This document shows, in pieces, positions 13,276 to 23,081 of a stretch of DNA of 64,000 nt. Position 1 is the first letter of the stretch. Each line of letters starts with the position of its first letter. Made by a program: the position numbers and the translations under genes. Origin of the DNA: Limanda limanda (taxonomy: Eukaryota > Chordata > Actinopteri > Pleuronectiformes > Pleuronectidae); the NCBI RefSeq assembly GCF_963576545.1, contig NC_083653.1:18069639-18133638 (forward strand), read 5' to 3'. A model generated the notes under the pieces. The model searched no databases, was not told where the DNA came from, and saw only the letters and a list, made by a program, of their open reading frames with translations.

Positions 13276-13606
13276 GCATCTGATTTAAGTTGTACAAATG
13301 AGTACAGCAGACCATGGATGTACTTTTTGCAGCAGTTCTTGATTTTCTGTGCTCTCATTCTAAATCTGTTGCTTTCATCTCAGATGAAAGGCTGCATAAA
13401 GGTCCTGAAGGACCAGCCAGCAGACAACGTAGAAGGCCTCCTGAACGCCCTCAAGTAGGTTCCATTTCCCCTGTGTAAGCGGCTGTACACAGCAGTCATG
13501 CTAGTGACATACTAACAAACTTTTTTTCTTATGTCCATTCAGATTCACCACAAAACACCTGAATGACGAGTCCACGCCGAAGAACATCCGGACGATGCTC
13601 CAGTAA
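6039..13606 (+). CDS. cyria: CYFIP-related Rac1 interactor A (FAM49A)
   Basis: CYRI proteins bind active Rac1 through a DUF1394 fold shared with CYFIP and restrain Scar/WAVE-driven Arp2/3 actin branching at the cell edge; they are N-myristoylated (family knowledge). Coding exons: 6039-6108 (1A) or 6445-6517 (1B), 8669-8790, 9965-10070, 10222-10358, 11148-11225, 11578-11694, 12016-12095, 12467-12593, 13384-13454, 13543-13606. All junctions keep frame and give 323 aa (1A) or 324 aa (1B), the human CYRIA and CYRIB lengths. MGNLL at the start offers Gly2 for myristoylation. The Rac-binding arginine pair is seen as YYRRTISR (R159/R160 in 1A, R160/R161 in 1B). Internal residues such as [20 protein letters not shown] and [12 protein letters not shown] fit CYRIA better than CYRIB. 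Untranslated first exon(s) were not located. Exon 4 has a weak donor, GTCCCC. Confidence 0.95.
6438..6517 (+). CDS. cyria: cyria exon 1B, B-type N-terminus
   Basis: The acceptor CTTGCAG ends at 6437 after a pyrimidine tract and the ATG is at 6445. The exon encodes 24 residues, [16 protein letters not shown] to FFLDFE, then A before the donor GTGAGA. It has the same phase as exon 1A, so it can replace it. The residues resemble the N-terminus of the paralogue CYRIB. Splicing 1A to 1B in one transcript would break the frame after DFE, so the two are expected to be mutually exclusive. Confidence 0.88.
8669..8790 (+). CDS. cyria: cyria exon 2
   Basis: Acceptor GTTAG, donor GAT|GTAAGA. Encodes [15 protein letters not shown] to QEIRD; two leading bases complete Asn from either first exon. 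Confidence 0.93.
9227..9745. mobile_element. Possible non-autonomous DNA element in cyria intron 2
   Basis: The left end GGCCTTGTCTACACAACTGAGG and the right end, read on the complement as CAGTCTCAGTGGATATTTTGC, share an imperfect inverted motif (CTGAGGATATTTT versus CTCAGTGGATATTTT). A poly(A) run (9281-9299) lies inside. The TIR style (CTACATCCACACG-like) recalls the element at 53155-54040. No target duplication is seen. Confidence 0.35.
9965..10070 (+). CDS. cyria: cyria exon 3
   Basis: Acceptor GTCAAG, donor TTAG|GTATGT. Encodes [17 protein letters not shown] to FSLRL plus one base of the next Glu. Confidence 0.93.
10222..10358 (+). CDS. cyria: cyria exon 4
   Basis: Acceptor TCCACAG. 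Encodes [15 protein letters not shown] to [10 protein letters not shown]. The donor is AAG|GTCCCC, a GT donor with poor +3 to +6 bases; unspliced read-through adds Val-Pro and then a stop (TAA at 10365-10367). Confidence 0.93.
10375..11062. mobile_element. Possible foldback DNA element in cyria intron 4
   Basis: Left sequence TCACACCTTCAGACCAAGAATCAACATC and right sequence, read on the complement as TTCACACCTGGTATCAACATC, are similar inverted ends. Inside sits a strong palindrome (10509-10584). This resembles fish repeats with TTCACACCTGG-type ends. Boundaries are approximate. Confidence 0.4.
10509..10584. repeat. 28-bp near-perfect inverted repeat
   Basis: Arms 10509-10536 and 10557-10584 pair over 28 bp with a single mismatch, around a 20-nt loop. 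The core is GGTGGCTGAGACGCATGTGG. Confidence 0.93.
11148..11225 (+). CDS. cyria: cyria exon 5 (Rac-binding arginines)
   Basis: Acceptor CCTTCAG, donor AAT|GTGAGT, phase 0 at both ends. Encodes [19 protein letters not shown] and NRINNMN. The Arg-Arg pair corresponds to R160/R161 of human CYRI-B, required for Rac1 binding (family knowledge). Confidence 0.95.
11578..11694 (+). CDS. cyria: cyria exon 6
   Basis: Acceptor CTTGTAG, donor GAG|GTGAGA, phase 0. Encodes [18 protein letters not shown] to TTNFVTE. Confidence 0.95.
12016..12095 (+). CDS. cyria: cyria exon 7
   Basis: Acceptor TCTATAG, donor CC|GTGAGT. Encodes [17 protein letters not shown] to VMLET plus two bases of Pro. Confidence 0.95.
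12467..12593 (+). CDS. cyria: cyria exon 8
   Basis: Acceptor TTCTAG, donor GAC|GTAAGA. Encodes [18 protein letters not shown] to FNKSSKID. Confidence 0.95.
13218..13273. repeat. (CA)n microsatellite in cyria intron 8
   Basis: A CA run of about 56 bp, 110 bp upstream of exon 9. Confidence 0.95.
13384..13454 (+). CDS. cyria: cyria exon 9
   Basis: Acceptor ATCTCAG, donor AA|GTAGGT. Encodes [18 protein letters not shown] to LLNAL plus two bases of Lys. Confidence 0.95.
13543..13606 (+). CDS. cyria: cyria exon 10, C-terminus
   Basis: Acceptor CATTCAG. Encodes [20 protein letters not shown] followed by TAA at 13604. The ending TMLQ is the family C-terminus. Confidence 0.95.
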
Positions 13607-14011
13607 TATTTGCTCTTTTTAAAAAATATAGATAGATATGAAGAGGATCGATGCTCTGACCTCAAATAAGATGTATATGTTTACATTATTTAAAAAGACT
13701 CGATGTTAATACTTGTGTGTATTTGCATAGTCATTCCCTCCAAGTTATTGAAACCTGCAGAACATGTACCTTGTACTTTGCAAACGAAAAAATGAAAGCA
13801 TCACGTGAATTGCCTCTACTGTTAACAGCTGTCAAAGCACAGATACCTTTCAGCCTTATTCTAGAGCCGAGCTTTGCAAAGCAGCACTTGGACATAAATC
13901 AACAAGGCAGCATGAAAATCTCCTTAAGTCTTGTCAATCTTGTGTTTGACAATGGAATAAGCGTTAGCGTACAGATTTTAGCCAAAATTGTACTTGATGT
14001 TTTTGAAGCAA

Positions 14012-14017
14012 AATAAA
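14012..14017 (+). terminator. cyria proximal poly(A) signal
   Basis: AATAAA about 405 nt after the stop. A second AATAAA at 15756-15761 could serve a longer 3'UTR. No coding sequence was seen between 13607 and 15785. Confidence 0.5.
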
Positions 14018-15785
14018 TCTCTTTCTGAAGCAGGAAAATTCAATTCTCAAACAGGTTCTCGTTTATATCGCAATGTCTCATTTCTAGCAAAAGTGAAGTT
14101 GATTCTATGTTTTCACTTAATTTACAAAGAATGACAGGATGATACTAATCAATGTTAAGTGGACATTTCTGTTGCATCGAGGGGCTAAATGTTGAAGCAG
14201 ATAAGGGATTGATCGGTTTGATGAAATGGTTCAAAGCATTTGGTTGTTTTCTCTTTTTATACTTAGCTGTTAAAAAAAATAGATCCACTTTAAACAGTCA
14301 AAAAGTTCCTGTATGTCAACGTTTGCTTTTGCTGATTGAAAACGCTGTGATGATAAATCACAAAATTGAATCAACCAAACAAATATTGTATTTAATTGTT
14401 CTGTGACAGTGCTCTGAATGATAGTTGTGTGTTTTTGCCTTTTTTTTTACTACTTTTTTTTACGGAAAATTCATTTCCCCCCGAAGAAAGGCCCAAAAAT
14501 GATTTAATCCTAAATAAATGTGTTCTCAACACATTTTTTTTAACTTTTTTTAATCTCTAATTGAAATTCAGCTTCTGAGAGACAAATGTGACCAGGTTTT
14601 TATTTTTTATATAAATTTTGATATTGTGACACGATTGAACCAACATCTTAGTGTAGAGAGCCCTTGTACAAAACTCAAACAAATGTCTCAGATAAATGAA
14701 ACTACAAATTTCACATCCTAACAGCTGATAGTTTGAAATAATATATTGGCCTTAAATTAGATTTTGGATTAAGAGGACTGACTCAAGTCTTGAGCCTGCA
14801 GCAGCTGTGTGTCATTGTCGCTCATCATAGAAGACTCATTGTGTATTTCTGATACTCCGGCTCATTTGACTAATACGAAACCACAGACATTCCTGATTGT
14901 CCCTCGGTTCCTCCGCTTGTAGCTGCTCCTAACCTGATCAAACTAACCTCGTTCACATGGTCGGACAATCTCATCACCTGTGATGGTTTTACGTTATTTT
15001 CTGTTGTGGTTCACTTTCTCTGTAAAGTTGATGAAAGTCAGTATTAGTTTGTATTAATGGATACGGATAATAAGTATCTCCCATCCGTTTTTGGTTAAAT
15101 TGTTCAACTTTTCCAGAGGAACAACTGGACTGACTTCTTCAACTTTATGACTTTCACCACATTATCATCACCTCTGTGAAGCTAACAACTATTAGCATTA
15201 AACCTGTGACACCTGTTTTGGCATTTAATTTCATAAAGCCACATTTAGCCTCCACTGTACCACACACACACTCCTTCCCTTGGATTAACACATCATTATT
15301 AAATTAACATGTCAGGTATCTAGCATTCAAAAAGGTATTGTTTATTTGTCACCCTTTTGTATTTAGTAATATATATGTGTCTCTCTGTGTGTGTGTGTGT
15401 GTGCGTGAGCCATACTTTTGATGCAATGTTTTATATGCAACGAGTGAAAACTACATGGTTGAGACTTAAAGTGAGGTGTACGTATGATACTGATATTTCA
15501 TGTCTGACTGAAGTGTTTTTTTTTAATTACGGTCTTCTGTCATGATTGATGTACACAAAGCTTCCCTCTTTGCTGATGATATGCTACTGTGTGTTGAATG
15601 CAAAATGTTTAATACTGAGACAAAATCTCTTTTTCTTTTTGTCTTAAACTGACAGTTTGACAGTTACTGTTTAATATTTCTGGAGTTCGGACTCTCTGTT
15701 TATATAAATGGCTTTGGCTTTGTATTGCGTTCTGAATGGGAAATATGGATTGGATAATAAAGGTGGTACATTTCTTACACATTCT

Positions 15786-16099
15786 ACGTGTCCATTGGCT
15801 TTCTAACCTAGAGCATGTGGTACACAGGAAGAGTTTGTCACTGTATATTTATTCACTTTCTATGCATCAGTTAGAGATCACATAGTTTTTGTGTGTATAA
15901 ACATATACATACATATATATATAATTTTAGACTTAGCTGCTATTACTTCTTTATTTTAATTTGTAAAATAAATTAGGAAAAAACGAGTCCATGATGACCT
16001 CATGGAGCACAAAAGAGATTATGCAAAAGCATAAAAATATTGTTCGGTCAAAGCCTCCGAAAAACAAATGTCCAACACGGGTGTCATCCACCATTAGAG
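15786..16099. other. Intergenic, nothing recognised
   Basis: AT-rich sequence between the distal cyria poly(A) signal and a DNA transposon. Confidence 0.5.
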
Positions 16100-17085
16100 A
16101 CTAAGGCCAATTTACGGTTCTGCGTTTTTGAAAAAACGGACAGATAAGACCGCCCTATCCGTCGTGAAACGCCCTCTCCGAGCGCCTCTCCGAGCTTTTC
16201 GTACACGTCTGATTTTTCTAACTACACGTCTTTATGTCGGAGAGCCGACGGACAGCTCTTGGCTGTGATTGGTCCGCGAACGACATCATTTCCCTACGAC
16301 GTCATTTCCGGACCTCAAACTTTTCTGTTTACTTCCCTGTGTCACAAAAACCCAAACACAACTACGATTCTACGATTAATGTGACGTGTGTGTTGAGCCA
16401 GCGGAGTTGTCCGGCTGACGGTGGCTCGTTAGAGCACTGACGGCATGTGTGCACGGTCACAGACGGTTAGAACGAGCTTACAAAACGGCGCTAGCAGGCT
16501 AGGCTAGCGGGCTAGCAACCATGCTAACTGCGGTGGTAACAGTGCAAGAACCCGCGAATTAAAGTCACGACTTTAATTCCACTTCTATCATGACACTGTT
16601 TCTATAATACCGCCAGGTTAGAAGCAAACACTGGGTAGTAGTTAGTGTCGGGAGTCCTGCTGACTGTGTGTGGAAGCTGGGGGGGAGCTAGGTCCGTGTA
16701 GCTTCTAGCTACATGTAGCCTCAAGCAGATTCAAGCTGTGGAATCAGCAACACAGTTCGGAAACAAGACCGGGGAACCGCTGCGCTAAGAAACGATAACA
16801 TCAGCATTTTGACCCGCTGGGTGTCACTTTATTTAGTTCTGTTAGTTGCCACGGTTCAGTGTGTGGGACGCAAGCTAACATGTAAACATAGACACGTGGA
16901 CTTCTTCTTCCCAATTGGGGTAGGCTTCTCTGAGCTCGTCTTCCGTTGCGCCACCTATGGGTTTGGCGGTGAATTTTTTCACGTACGGAGAGGTCGGAGA
17001 GGTAAAAATCAAAAAGACTCTTTGTCTCCCGCTGAGACCTCTCCGAGAAACGGAGAACGTAGAAGTATATAAGAGCCTTTAGATG
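16100..17085. mobile_element. PIF/Harbinger-like non-autonomous element
   Basis: The left end reads CTAAGGCCAATTTACGGTTC then TGCGTTTT. The right end, on the complement, reads CTAAAGGCTCTTATATACTT then CTACGTTCTCCG. Ends of the GGCCAATTTATGCTTCTGCGT type are characteristic of Harbinger-derived fish elements (from memory). The body is GC-rich with repeated CTCTCCGAG motifs, unlike its AT-rich flanks. The ORFs inside show no transposase motif. The target duplication is ambiguous. Confidence 0.55.
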
Positions 17086-18209
17086 GTTAACACAGAACAG
17101 GACGTTTCTTTGCCTAATGTGTTTTCCCTCTGACACACAAAACAGTAAATAATACCTTAGAATTTTATATTACTAATAGTAAAATATTAGCTTAGTGATT
17201 GTAACCCAATTTGTAATAAATTGTTTAATACATCAAGAAAATATATGTTTGTATGCATTATAGTCAGAAGTTGAAATTACACAAAATTTCACAAACAACG
17301 CGCACCTCTGGCAAAACTATTGATGTATTTATTAATTCAGCCAAAATAATACAAAAATAAAACGAAAATCTTGTTCATTTGTGTATTTTTATTAGAGAAG
17401 GATTGAAACCTTTTCGTTAGTCCCTAAAAGTGTCCTTGCAATTGTCTGTCTCCATCCATTCTAAATAAATCGCACCTGTGAAACGCAGCGTGCATTGTGT
17501 CCTATAAACGTAGTTCTGATGTCTTCCTGATGGGGGCGATGTGCTTAGCTCTTCTTCATCTTGCTTGTGAAGCAGGCCAAGTCCACGAAGGAACTTCAAA
17601 ACCGTGGTACACCTGGGAATGATTTAGAGAAATAACTATAAGAAAACTTATAGTTTAAAGAAGGTACACAATAAACCAACATCTGATGTAATTGTATCAA
17701 CCGACAATCCCCCTGCTGGATTAAAATATATTGATATTCTTTCCATTACTTCAACTACTTTTACCTCATAAAGTGCCTGGAGACAGTGTTGTGCATTCTC
17801 TGTCTTCATTTTGAAAACTAAACTATATTTTGTGAAGGTGTGGATGTTTGATTGATGCTGAATTTATATTAAAAAAACTATTCTCATAATTGTGTAGGGT
17901 TGTTTTAAAAGGTCCCATATTAAGACATATTTGCATTACAATTATCAACAGCTCAGCCTAATTGGACATCAATTTCTGAAAGAAAACCACTAAATATATA
18001 TGTTTTTAATGTAATAACTGAATAACATCTGAAATTGGTTGCCAGATGCAGTATTCAAATACTTATAAAGCCTTAAGTTATAAAACAAACTGCATACAGG
18101 CTGGGACTTTCTTGCAGAATCAGTCATTTTTAATCCACAATTTGTCTTGGATGCATTGCTGTGTGGTTGCATCACATTCAGCCCGGAGGAGTGGAGGAGC
18201 TGTATTTAC
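17086..18209. other. Intergenic / probable fbxo16 3'UTR
   Basis: AT-rich. On the minus strand AATAAA motifs lie at 17393-17388 and 17333-17328, which would give a 3'UTR of about 820-880 nt to the fbxo16 stop at 18210. No other gene was seen. Confidence 0.45.
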
Positions 18210-18416
18210 TCACTGGGAGAGCTGCGATGGGAGCGCTGGGACGCCCTGAGAGCCTCCATGCTCAGCCGGGGCACCGCCGGCCTCACCGGCCCTGGACGAA
18301 CCCCAGCGTTCCACTGGGCTAGGCTCAGCAGGCTCCTGGTGGTCTCCTTGATTTTGTCCTGAAGATGATGATGAGGAGGAGGAGGAGGAGGAGGATGTTG
18401 GGGTCCTCCGCCAGAA
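18210..18416 (-). CDS. fbxo16: fbxo16 candidate last exon
   Basis: The acceptor TCCTCAG precedes 18416. In frame with AKSL of the previous exon it encodes FWRRTPT, then eleven serines, then a Gln/Gly/Pro-rich tail, with a stop at 18210-18212. RR-x-P right after the LRKAKS motif parallels the human ending MSRRNPF. The tail is low-complexity, so this is weaker than the other exons. Confidence 0.55.
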   Translation of the reverse strand, partial: FWRRTPTSSSSSSSSSSSSGQNQGDHQEPAEPSPVERWGSSRAGEAGGAPAEHGGSQGVPALPSQLSQ

Positions 18417-21400
18417 CTGAGGAACATCTAAGGAGGAGGATGAAAGCTCTCAGAGAACTGAGGTTTCCTTGACAACCATTTGTTCAGTTAAAAAAAATTA
18501 TGAAAAAGTACTAAATTAAATATCTAAGAGTGATGGTATATTGGTTTATTTAACAATCGTTGCTGTGGGCTTTAAAATAAATGTAAGATGATTTCCCCAA
18601 AGCCTGAATATTAAATTCGGTGGTGTCCTCTATCTCACCCTTTAACCCCTCCCCCCCTTCCTCGAACCCCATCATCAGCATGATTTGTGACCCCCCCCCC
18701 CCCACTCTGAGCAGCTCGTCATTAACATGCATATATCTGTGTAAATTCTGCTCCATAATACATGATGCCTGCTGGTTGTGAAGTCTCCAGAGAATCCTCC
18801 AGGTATAATCGCCTCCTTTTGATTCAGACAAGCAGGTCACAGTCACGGTGGGGCTGTGGCGGCCATGATGGATGGAACGTGCTTTACCAGAGATTTGGCT
18901 TTGCGGAGCTTGTAAGTGGCCTCAGACAGCGATTTCCTTCTCCCGTTGACTGACGCCGATGTGTTACCTCGGCAGGTGGTAGCTGTGATGTCCGTTTGCC
19001 TGTGGAGAGAAGACAGTAGGATGTTCACTGTCTTCGGAAAAGAATATGGCCCATCAGCCAATTATTGCCATGAATAATATCGTCGTTATTTTGCAGGCAG
19101 CAAAGTTATGACTTCTGTGACCTGAGGAAGGTGAAAACATCAGCACAGTGGTACGCAAAGATTTTGGGACTATAGAACAAAAGTGCCCAAAACTTTCCAG
19201 CAAAAAAACCCCAAAATGATCATGTCAGAGACTTGTGACCCCCGTCACCCCAAAGGATATTGGAAAAGAATTCCCCTACATGCTCTTTTTGCAGTGTTTC
19301 TTGTGCTGCTGTAAATTCACCTCCTGCAACTGATGCTGTCGTAACCACTTTTCTGAAGACTGATGATTATTTGTATGGTTTTACTTTAAATTTGACAATT
19401 ATGTTTTATTTTTGAAGCTGCTGTTGCTAAAATATGCTGCGATTTAAAAAAAAATTGTATTTAATTCCTGCAAATCATCTTGAGACCCTTTATCATGTCT
19501 TGCATCCCCCCAGAGGGTCCTGAGCCCTATGGGAACCACTGCTTTGTTCATATTCAGGTGAAAGTGAAAGTACACCCACTGTATGTTACTGTTGGTTGTG
19601 CCTTAGTTCATTCAATGTGTATTTATCAGAGGTTACATTGTAGAAATGCACACAATCAAAATTCTGATTCAACATCTTTCCTTGTTTGACCCTAAGTCAA
19701 ATGTCAGCTGTGGATTGTATTTTGTGCTCTGAATCTGAATATTTTGTACATATATATGTTGCTGTTGGACAAAATTGTTTTTCACATACACTACAAATTG
19801 TTTCCTTAAGGATCAATGTAAATTTCTATATGTAAATGACATATTACAGTTTCAAATGTTTTTATTCTAAAGAACTGGATTCTGATGTTATCCCTAAATT
19901 CTATCAAATGAATGTAGCTGTGATGTGCTTCATCAACTCGATATGAGTTTATAGTAGAGCTGTCAAACGATTAAAATATTTAATCGCGATTAATCGCATT
20001 TTGTCATAGTTAACTCGCGATTAATCGCAATTAATCGCAAATTTGTATCTATTCTGAATGTTCCTTCATTTATTATTTTTCTATAATTTTACTTTCGTTT
20101 TAATGCTCTTATCAACATGGAAAAGGGGATTGGCTTGCTTTATGCAAATGTTTTATATTATTGAAAAACAACATTGCCAAACAGGGCGGTACAAAATAAA
20201 ATTATAAAGTGCACATTTCAGGTAAACAAGGACTCAGCCTATAGTGCAGTTAAACCATGTCTTAATATTTTCTTTTTTTCAAGTTTGCTGTGAACATAGC
20301 AGTCAGTCCTCTTATTTCAGAAACAATGAACCATAACAGTTAGGTTACCAATAAAAGGTAAGCCTACTACTTCTTAGCTACTCAAACAGACAAGCAACAA
20401 ATAACAAACAAACAAAATACACAGGCAGGTGTCGGCCTACTTTGAAATAAATGAAACACAGAACTTTGTAGGGCTATTTGAGTCCTCCCCATATTTGTGG
20501 AAAATGTATGAAATAAGAAGTACCCTATTTTTAAATAAATAAAAACATATAGCTGCAGCCTAATAGTGTAACGGACTGGGTTTATGTTTATGTATGCTCA
20601 GTAAAACACTGTTGAAGGAGCGCTCTGATGTCTGACGGTCACTGAAGGGGTCTGGGTGGGACATGTGACTGTTTGGACCAATAGGATGGGGGGATCGGGG
20701 ATCAATGAGGAAGTGAAGTGTTGTTGATGTCTGCGAGTGACGGAGTACGAGCGAGAGGTGCACATGTTCGTGTAGAGGAAAATACCAGTTACTAAACCAC
20801 GAAGAAGTTCCGTGTCCTGTGGGACGCTACAATAGCTTTAAAATATATATTTTAGGTGGCGAAATATTAAAACAAAAAGCGAGAGCAGGTCAGACTGGAG
20901 GCGAACACAGATACTGAAGCTGCAGCTGCAGCTCTGCTTTAACTCGAGTTAAAAAAATTGACGGCGTTAAAATGGGTTTGCGTTAACGCCGTTAATAACG
21001 CGTTAAACTGACAGCCCTAGTTTATAGATGATAAGTTTCTACCTGCTACCGACAGTCTTACCCTCTCAGGGCTTGTTGGACAGGCTCCAGGTTGTCCAGG
21101 TAGTTAAAGCGCTGTGTGTCTTTGGGACGTCTGTCAGCATCTCTCCATGGAGGAAGAGGAGTCGGCTGCTTCTCTTTACTCCACCCAAACCTGAGGCTGC
21201 TTCCAGCCGGCTGGACAGTGAAGACTGGACGCTCCTCTGTGACGAGGGCCGCCTCTGCCAGATCTTCATGTCTGCTGTTGTTCACTGTAATATCTGGAAT
21301 CACAAACTGCTGTGGGGAGGGGGCAGTCTGGAGGTGGATAACAATACTTTGTATAAACATTTCATCACTGTATTTCTATGTTCTATCATCCTATTGTTGG

Positions 21401-23081
21401 CATGTGAGATCTCCTGACCTGCAGCCGGGTGAGTCGCAGCTCCTGCACAGTCTGGATGTAGTGTCTCTTCCAGGCGCCTTGCTCAAAGGGTGTGAGGGAG
21501 AAAGTGATGCACCAGCCGACCCTCAGACACTTGGGCCTCCACAGCTGGTCCAGCTCCACGATGCTCTTCCAGTGCCAGCTCACCTGTCCACAGAGTGGAA
21601 ACAGGGCCAGAATGTTAGTTTTGACACAATGATCATCCATGTCTACAACCGTACAGGTCAATATCATGTTCAGGTTCTGTGTCTGTTACCTGTGCACATC
21701 GACAGAGGCTGCGGGGGTCCAGGAAGGAGAAGATGTAGAGGCTCAGGGCTCTGGGCAGCTGGCAGGTGAGGTCTGCGGCCTGCAGGGGGAGCTGTCTGCT
21801 CACACTGAGACTCAGGAACTTCAGCTGCTCCTGAGAACAGCTCAGTACAAAGTCCTGCAGCACAGCTCTCTTCTGAGTGTCAGTCCACCTGTCCACCTGA
21901 CCAACACGGGAGAAAACACGATACATCTCAGGTTAATTGAGTTGGACTCACAAACAGCTCAAACTGTGCACACTTACATTAACAATCCATCAGTGCAGTT
22001 AGTAAATATCTGCTTGTGTGATTTAAACTTACCCACTTTTTCAGCAGGGTCTTTCTCTCTTCAAACAACTGATGGAGGAGAGGATACAGGACAATGTTTG
22101 AAATGGGTATCAAACTTCACTGTAAGGATTAATAAAATGACTAATAACATGCAATAAGGATGCCTTAATAACAAATAATGGTTTCCAGACCTTTGGACAG
22201 AACTATGTGTAAAATTCCATTTGTCAGTTCAATTTGATTTCTAAAGGGCCAAATCCCAACATGTTTCAAGACACTTTACACAGTAAGATCGAGTGAGGCC
22301 GCCTGGCTCGACCATGGGGTGAGAGAGGAGAGAAGAGAGAGATAGGGGGAGAGAGAATAGGGAGACCACGGACAAGATTCAAGATTCAAGAGTTTATTGT
22401 CATATACACAACGATTACATAAAGTCGTTTGCAATGAAATGCTTAGGTCACAGGCTCTCTTATGGCAATGCTCAGAATATTAAAAGCAGACAAGAAAATA
22501 AAATAAGATAAAATATAATATAAAAATGTAAATAGAAATAAAATATACATATCTAAAATATATATATATATATACACCTGAAGAAAAAAAAGAAAACAAT
22601 AGTGCAAGTGTGGGCAATAGTGCAAAATGCAGTTGTGTAACTTAATGTTTAAGTTCAAAAGACCTTTTATCTCATACTGGAACAAACTGGAGAATATGTT
22701 TGTTCGTCATTACTGCATGAAAATCTTGTAACTGAAGTTTTAGAGCTTAACTTTACTTAATAATTGACATGACTAAAACATGTATTACAACGTTTTTATC
22801 TGCTGGATATAATAAAAAAGTCAAACTGCACTAAACTAGCAGTTTAACTATTTTCCACTGATGGTAATGATTGATATGATCTCTATGATGGGATCAAAGA
22901 ACAAAATTTCATTGCGTGAATTTTTTATCTTACTGCAAATAACGGCTGTTTAGGAACTGTCCCACGGCTGATGAGTGGCTCTAACCTTGCTGTTGGTCAG
23001 CGGGTGGTTCAGAGGAGTCCAGGCGCTCAGTTTGGTCTGCATCCCGGCACTGTTTGTCGGTGACCTTGCTGCATGTGGCAT
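18210..23081 (-). CDS. fbxo16: F-box only protein 16
   Basis: FBXO16 is an F-box protein expected to act as the substrate receptor of an SCF (SKP1-CUL1) ubiquitin ligase. Exons in gene order: 23081-22986, 22068-22033, 21896-21690, 21583-21419, 21309-21062, 18999-18888, 18416-18210; every junction keeps frame, total about 356 aa (human about 292). The F-box spans exons 3-4: LPRALSLYIFSFLDPRSLCR, then CAQVSWHWKSIVELDQLW. Other family blocks are MQTKLSAWTPLNHPL near the N-terminus, TPFEQGAWKRHYIQ, LPPWRDADRRP, RFNYLDN and YKLRKAKSL. The start at 23081 was chosen because MPHAARSPTNSAG before MQTK parallels the human leader. The C-terminus is uncertain (see findings). The gene lies head-to-head with fzd3, as in mammals by my recollection. 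Confidence 0.88.
18888..18999 (-). CDS. fbxo16: fbxo16 exon 6
   Basis: Acceptor TCCACAG, donor CTG|GTAAAG. Encodes QTDITATTCRGNTSASV to ATYKLRKAKSL. If the donor is not used, the frame stays open for 14 more residues to a stop at 18843. Confidence 0.8.
19947..21027. mobile_element. Non-autonomous hAT element with intact 8-bp TSD
   Basis: The element body is 19955-21019 (1065 bp). Ends are TAGAGCTGTCA and TGACAGCCCTA (complement TAGGGCTGTCA). It is flanked by an identical 8-bp duplication, GTTTATAG, at 19947-19954 and 21020-21027. Subterminal sequence is made of TTAATCGCGATTAATCGC-type repeats at the left and GCGTTAACGCCGTTAA-type at the right. No transposase ORF is present. It sits in the fbxo16 intron between exons 5 and 6. 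hAT assignment follows from the 8-bp TSD and the terminal motif. Confidence 0.9.
21062..21309 (-). CDS. fbxo16: fbxo16 exon 5
   Basis: Acceptor CCCACAG, donor GG|GTAAGA. Encodes QFVIPDITVNNSRHEDLAEA to NYLDNLEPVQQALR; includes LPPWRDADRRP, equivalent to human LPPWRSSDKHP. Confidence 0.9.
21419..21583 (-). CDS. fbxo16: fbxo16 exon 4 (second half of F-box)
   Basis: Acceptor GGACAG, donor CAG|GTCAGG, phase 0. Encodes VSWHWKSIVELDQLWRPKCL to VQELRLTRLQ, 55 residues. Confidence 0.93.
21690..21896 (-). CDS. fbxo16: fbxo16 exon 3 (F-box start)
   Basis: Acceptor GGTCAG, donor CAG|GTAACA, phase 0, 69 residues from VDRWTDTQKRAVL to FLDPRSLCRCAQ. Confidence 0.93.
22033..22068 (-). CDS. fbxo16: fbxo16 exon 2 (36 nt)
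   Basis: Acceptor CATCAG, donor TGG|GTAAGT. Encodes LFEERKTLLKKW, matching the human VFEERRALLGKW block. Confidence 0.88.
22205..22450. repeat. Interspersed repeat fragments
   Basis: 22230-22310 (AAAGGGCCAAATCCCAAC to CAAGACACTTTACACAG) and 22376-22445 (TTCAAGAGTTTATTGTCAT to GCAATGAAATGCTT) are motifs I recognise as very common in teleost genomes. Class is uncertain. Confidence 0.4.
22986..23081 (-). CDS. fbxo16: fbxo16 exon 1 (coding)
   Basis: Donor AAG|GTTAGA. Encodes MPHAARSPTNSAGMQTKLSA and WTPLNHPLTNSK. An alternative start is the internal Met at 23042. A possible acceptor TTACCCAG lies directly before the first ATG. Confidence 0.82.

Noticed and set aside
18147..18362. 71-aa + ORF preceded by a CAG acceptor
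   Set aside because: It overlaps the fbxo16 last exon on the opposite strand; the minus reading keeps frame with the previous exon and is favoured.
21116..21769. 217-aa + strand ORF
   Set aside because: Antisense shadow of fbxo16 exons 3-5.
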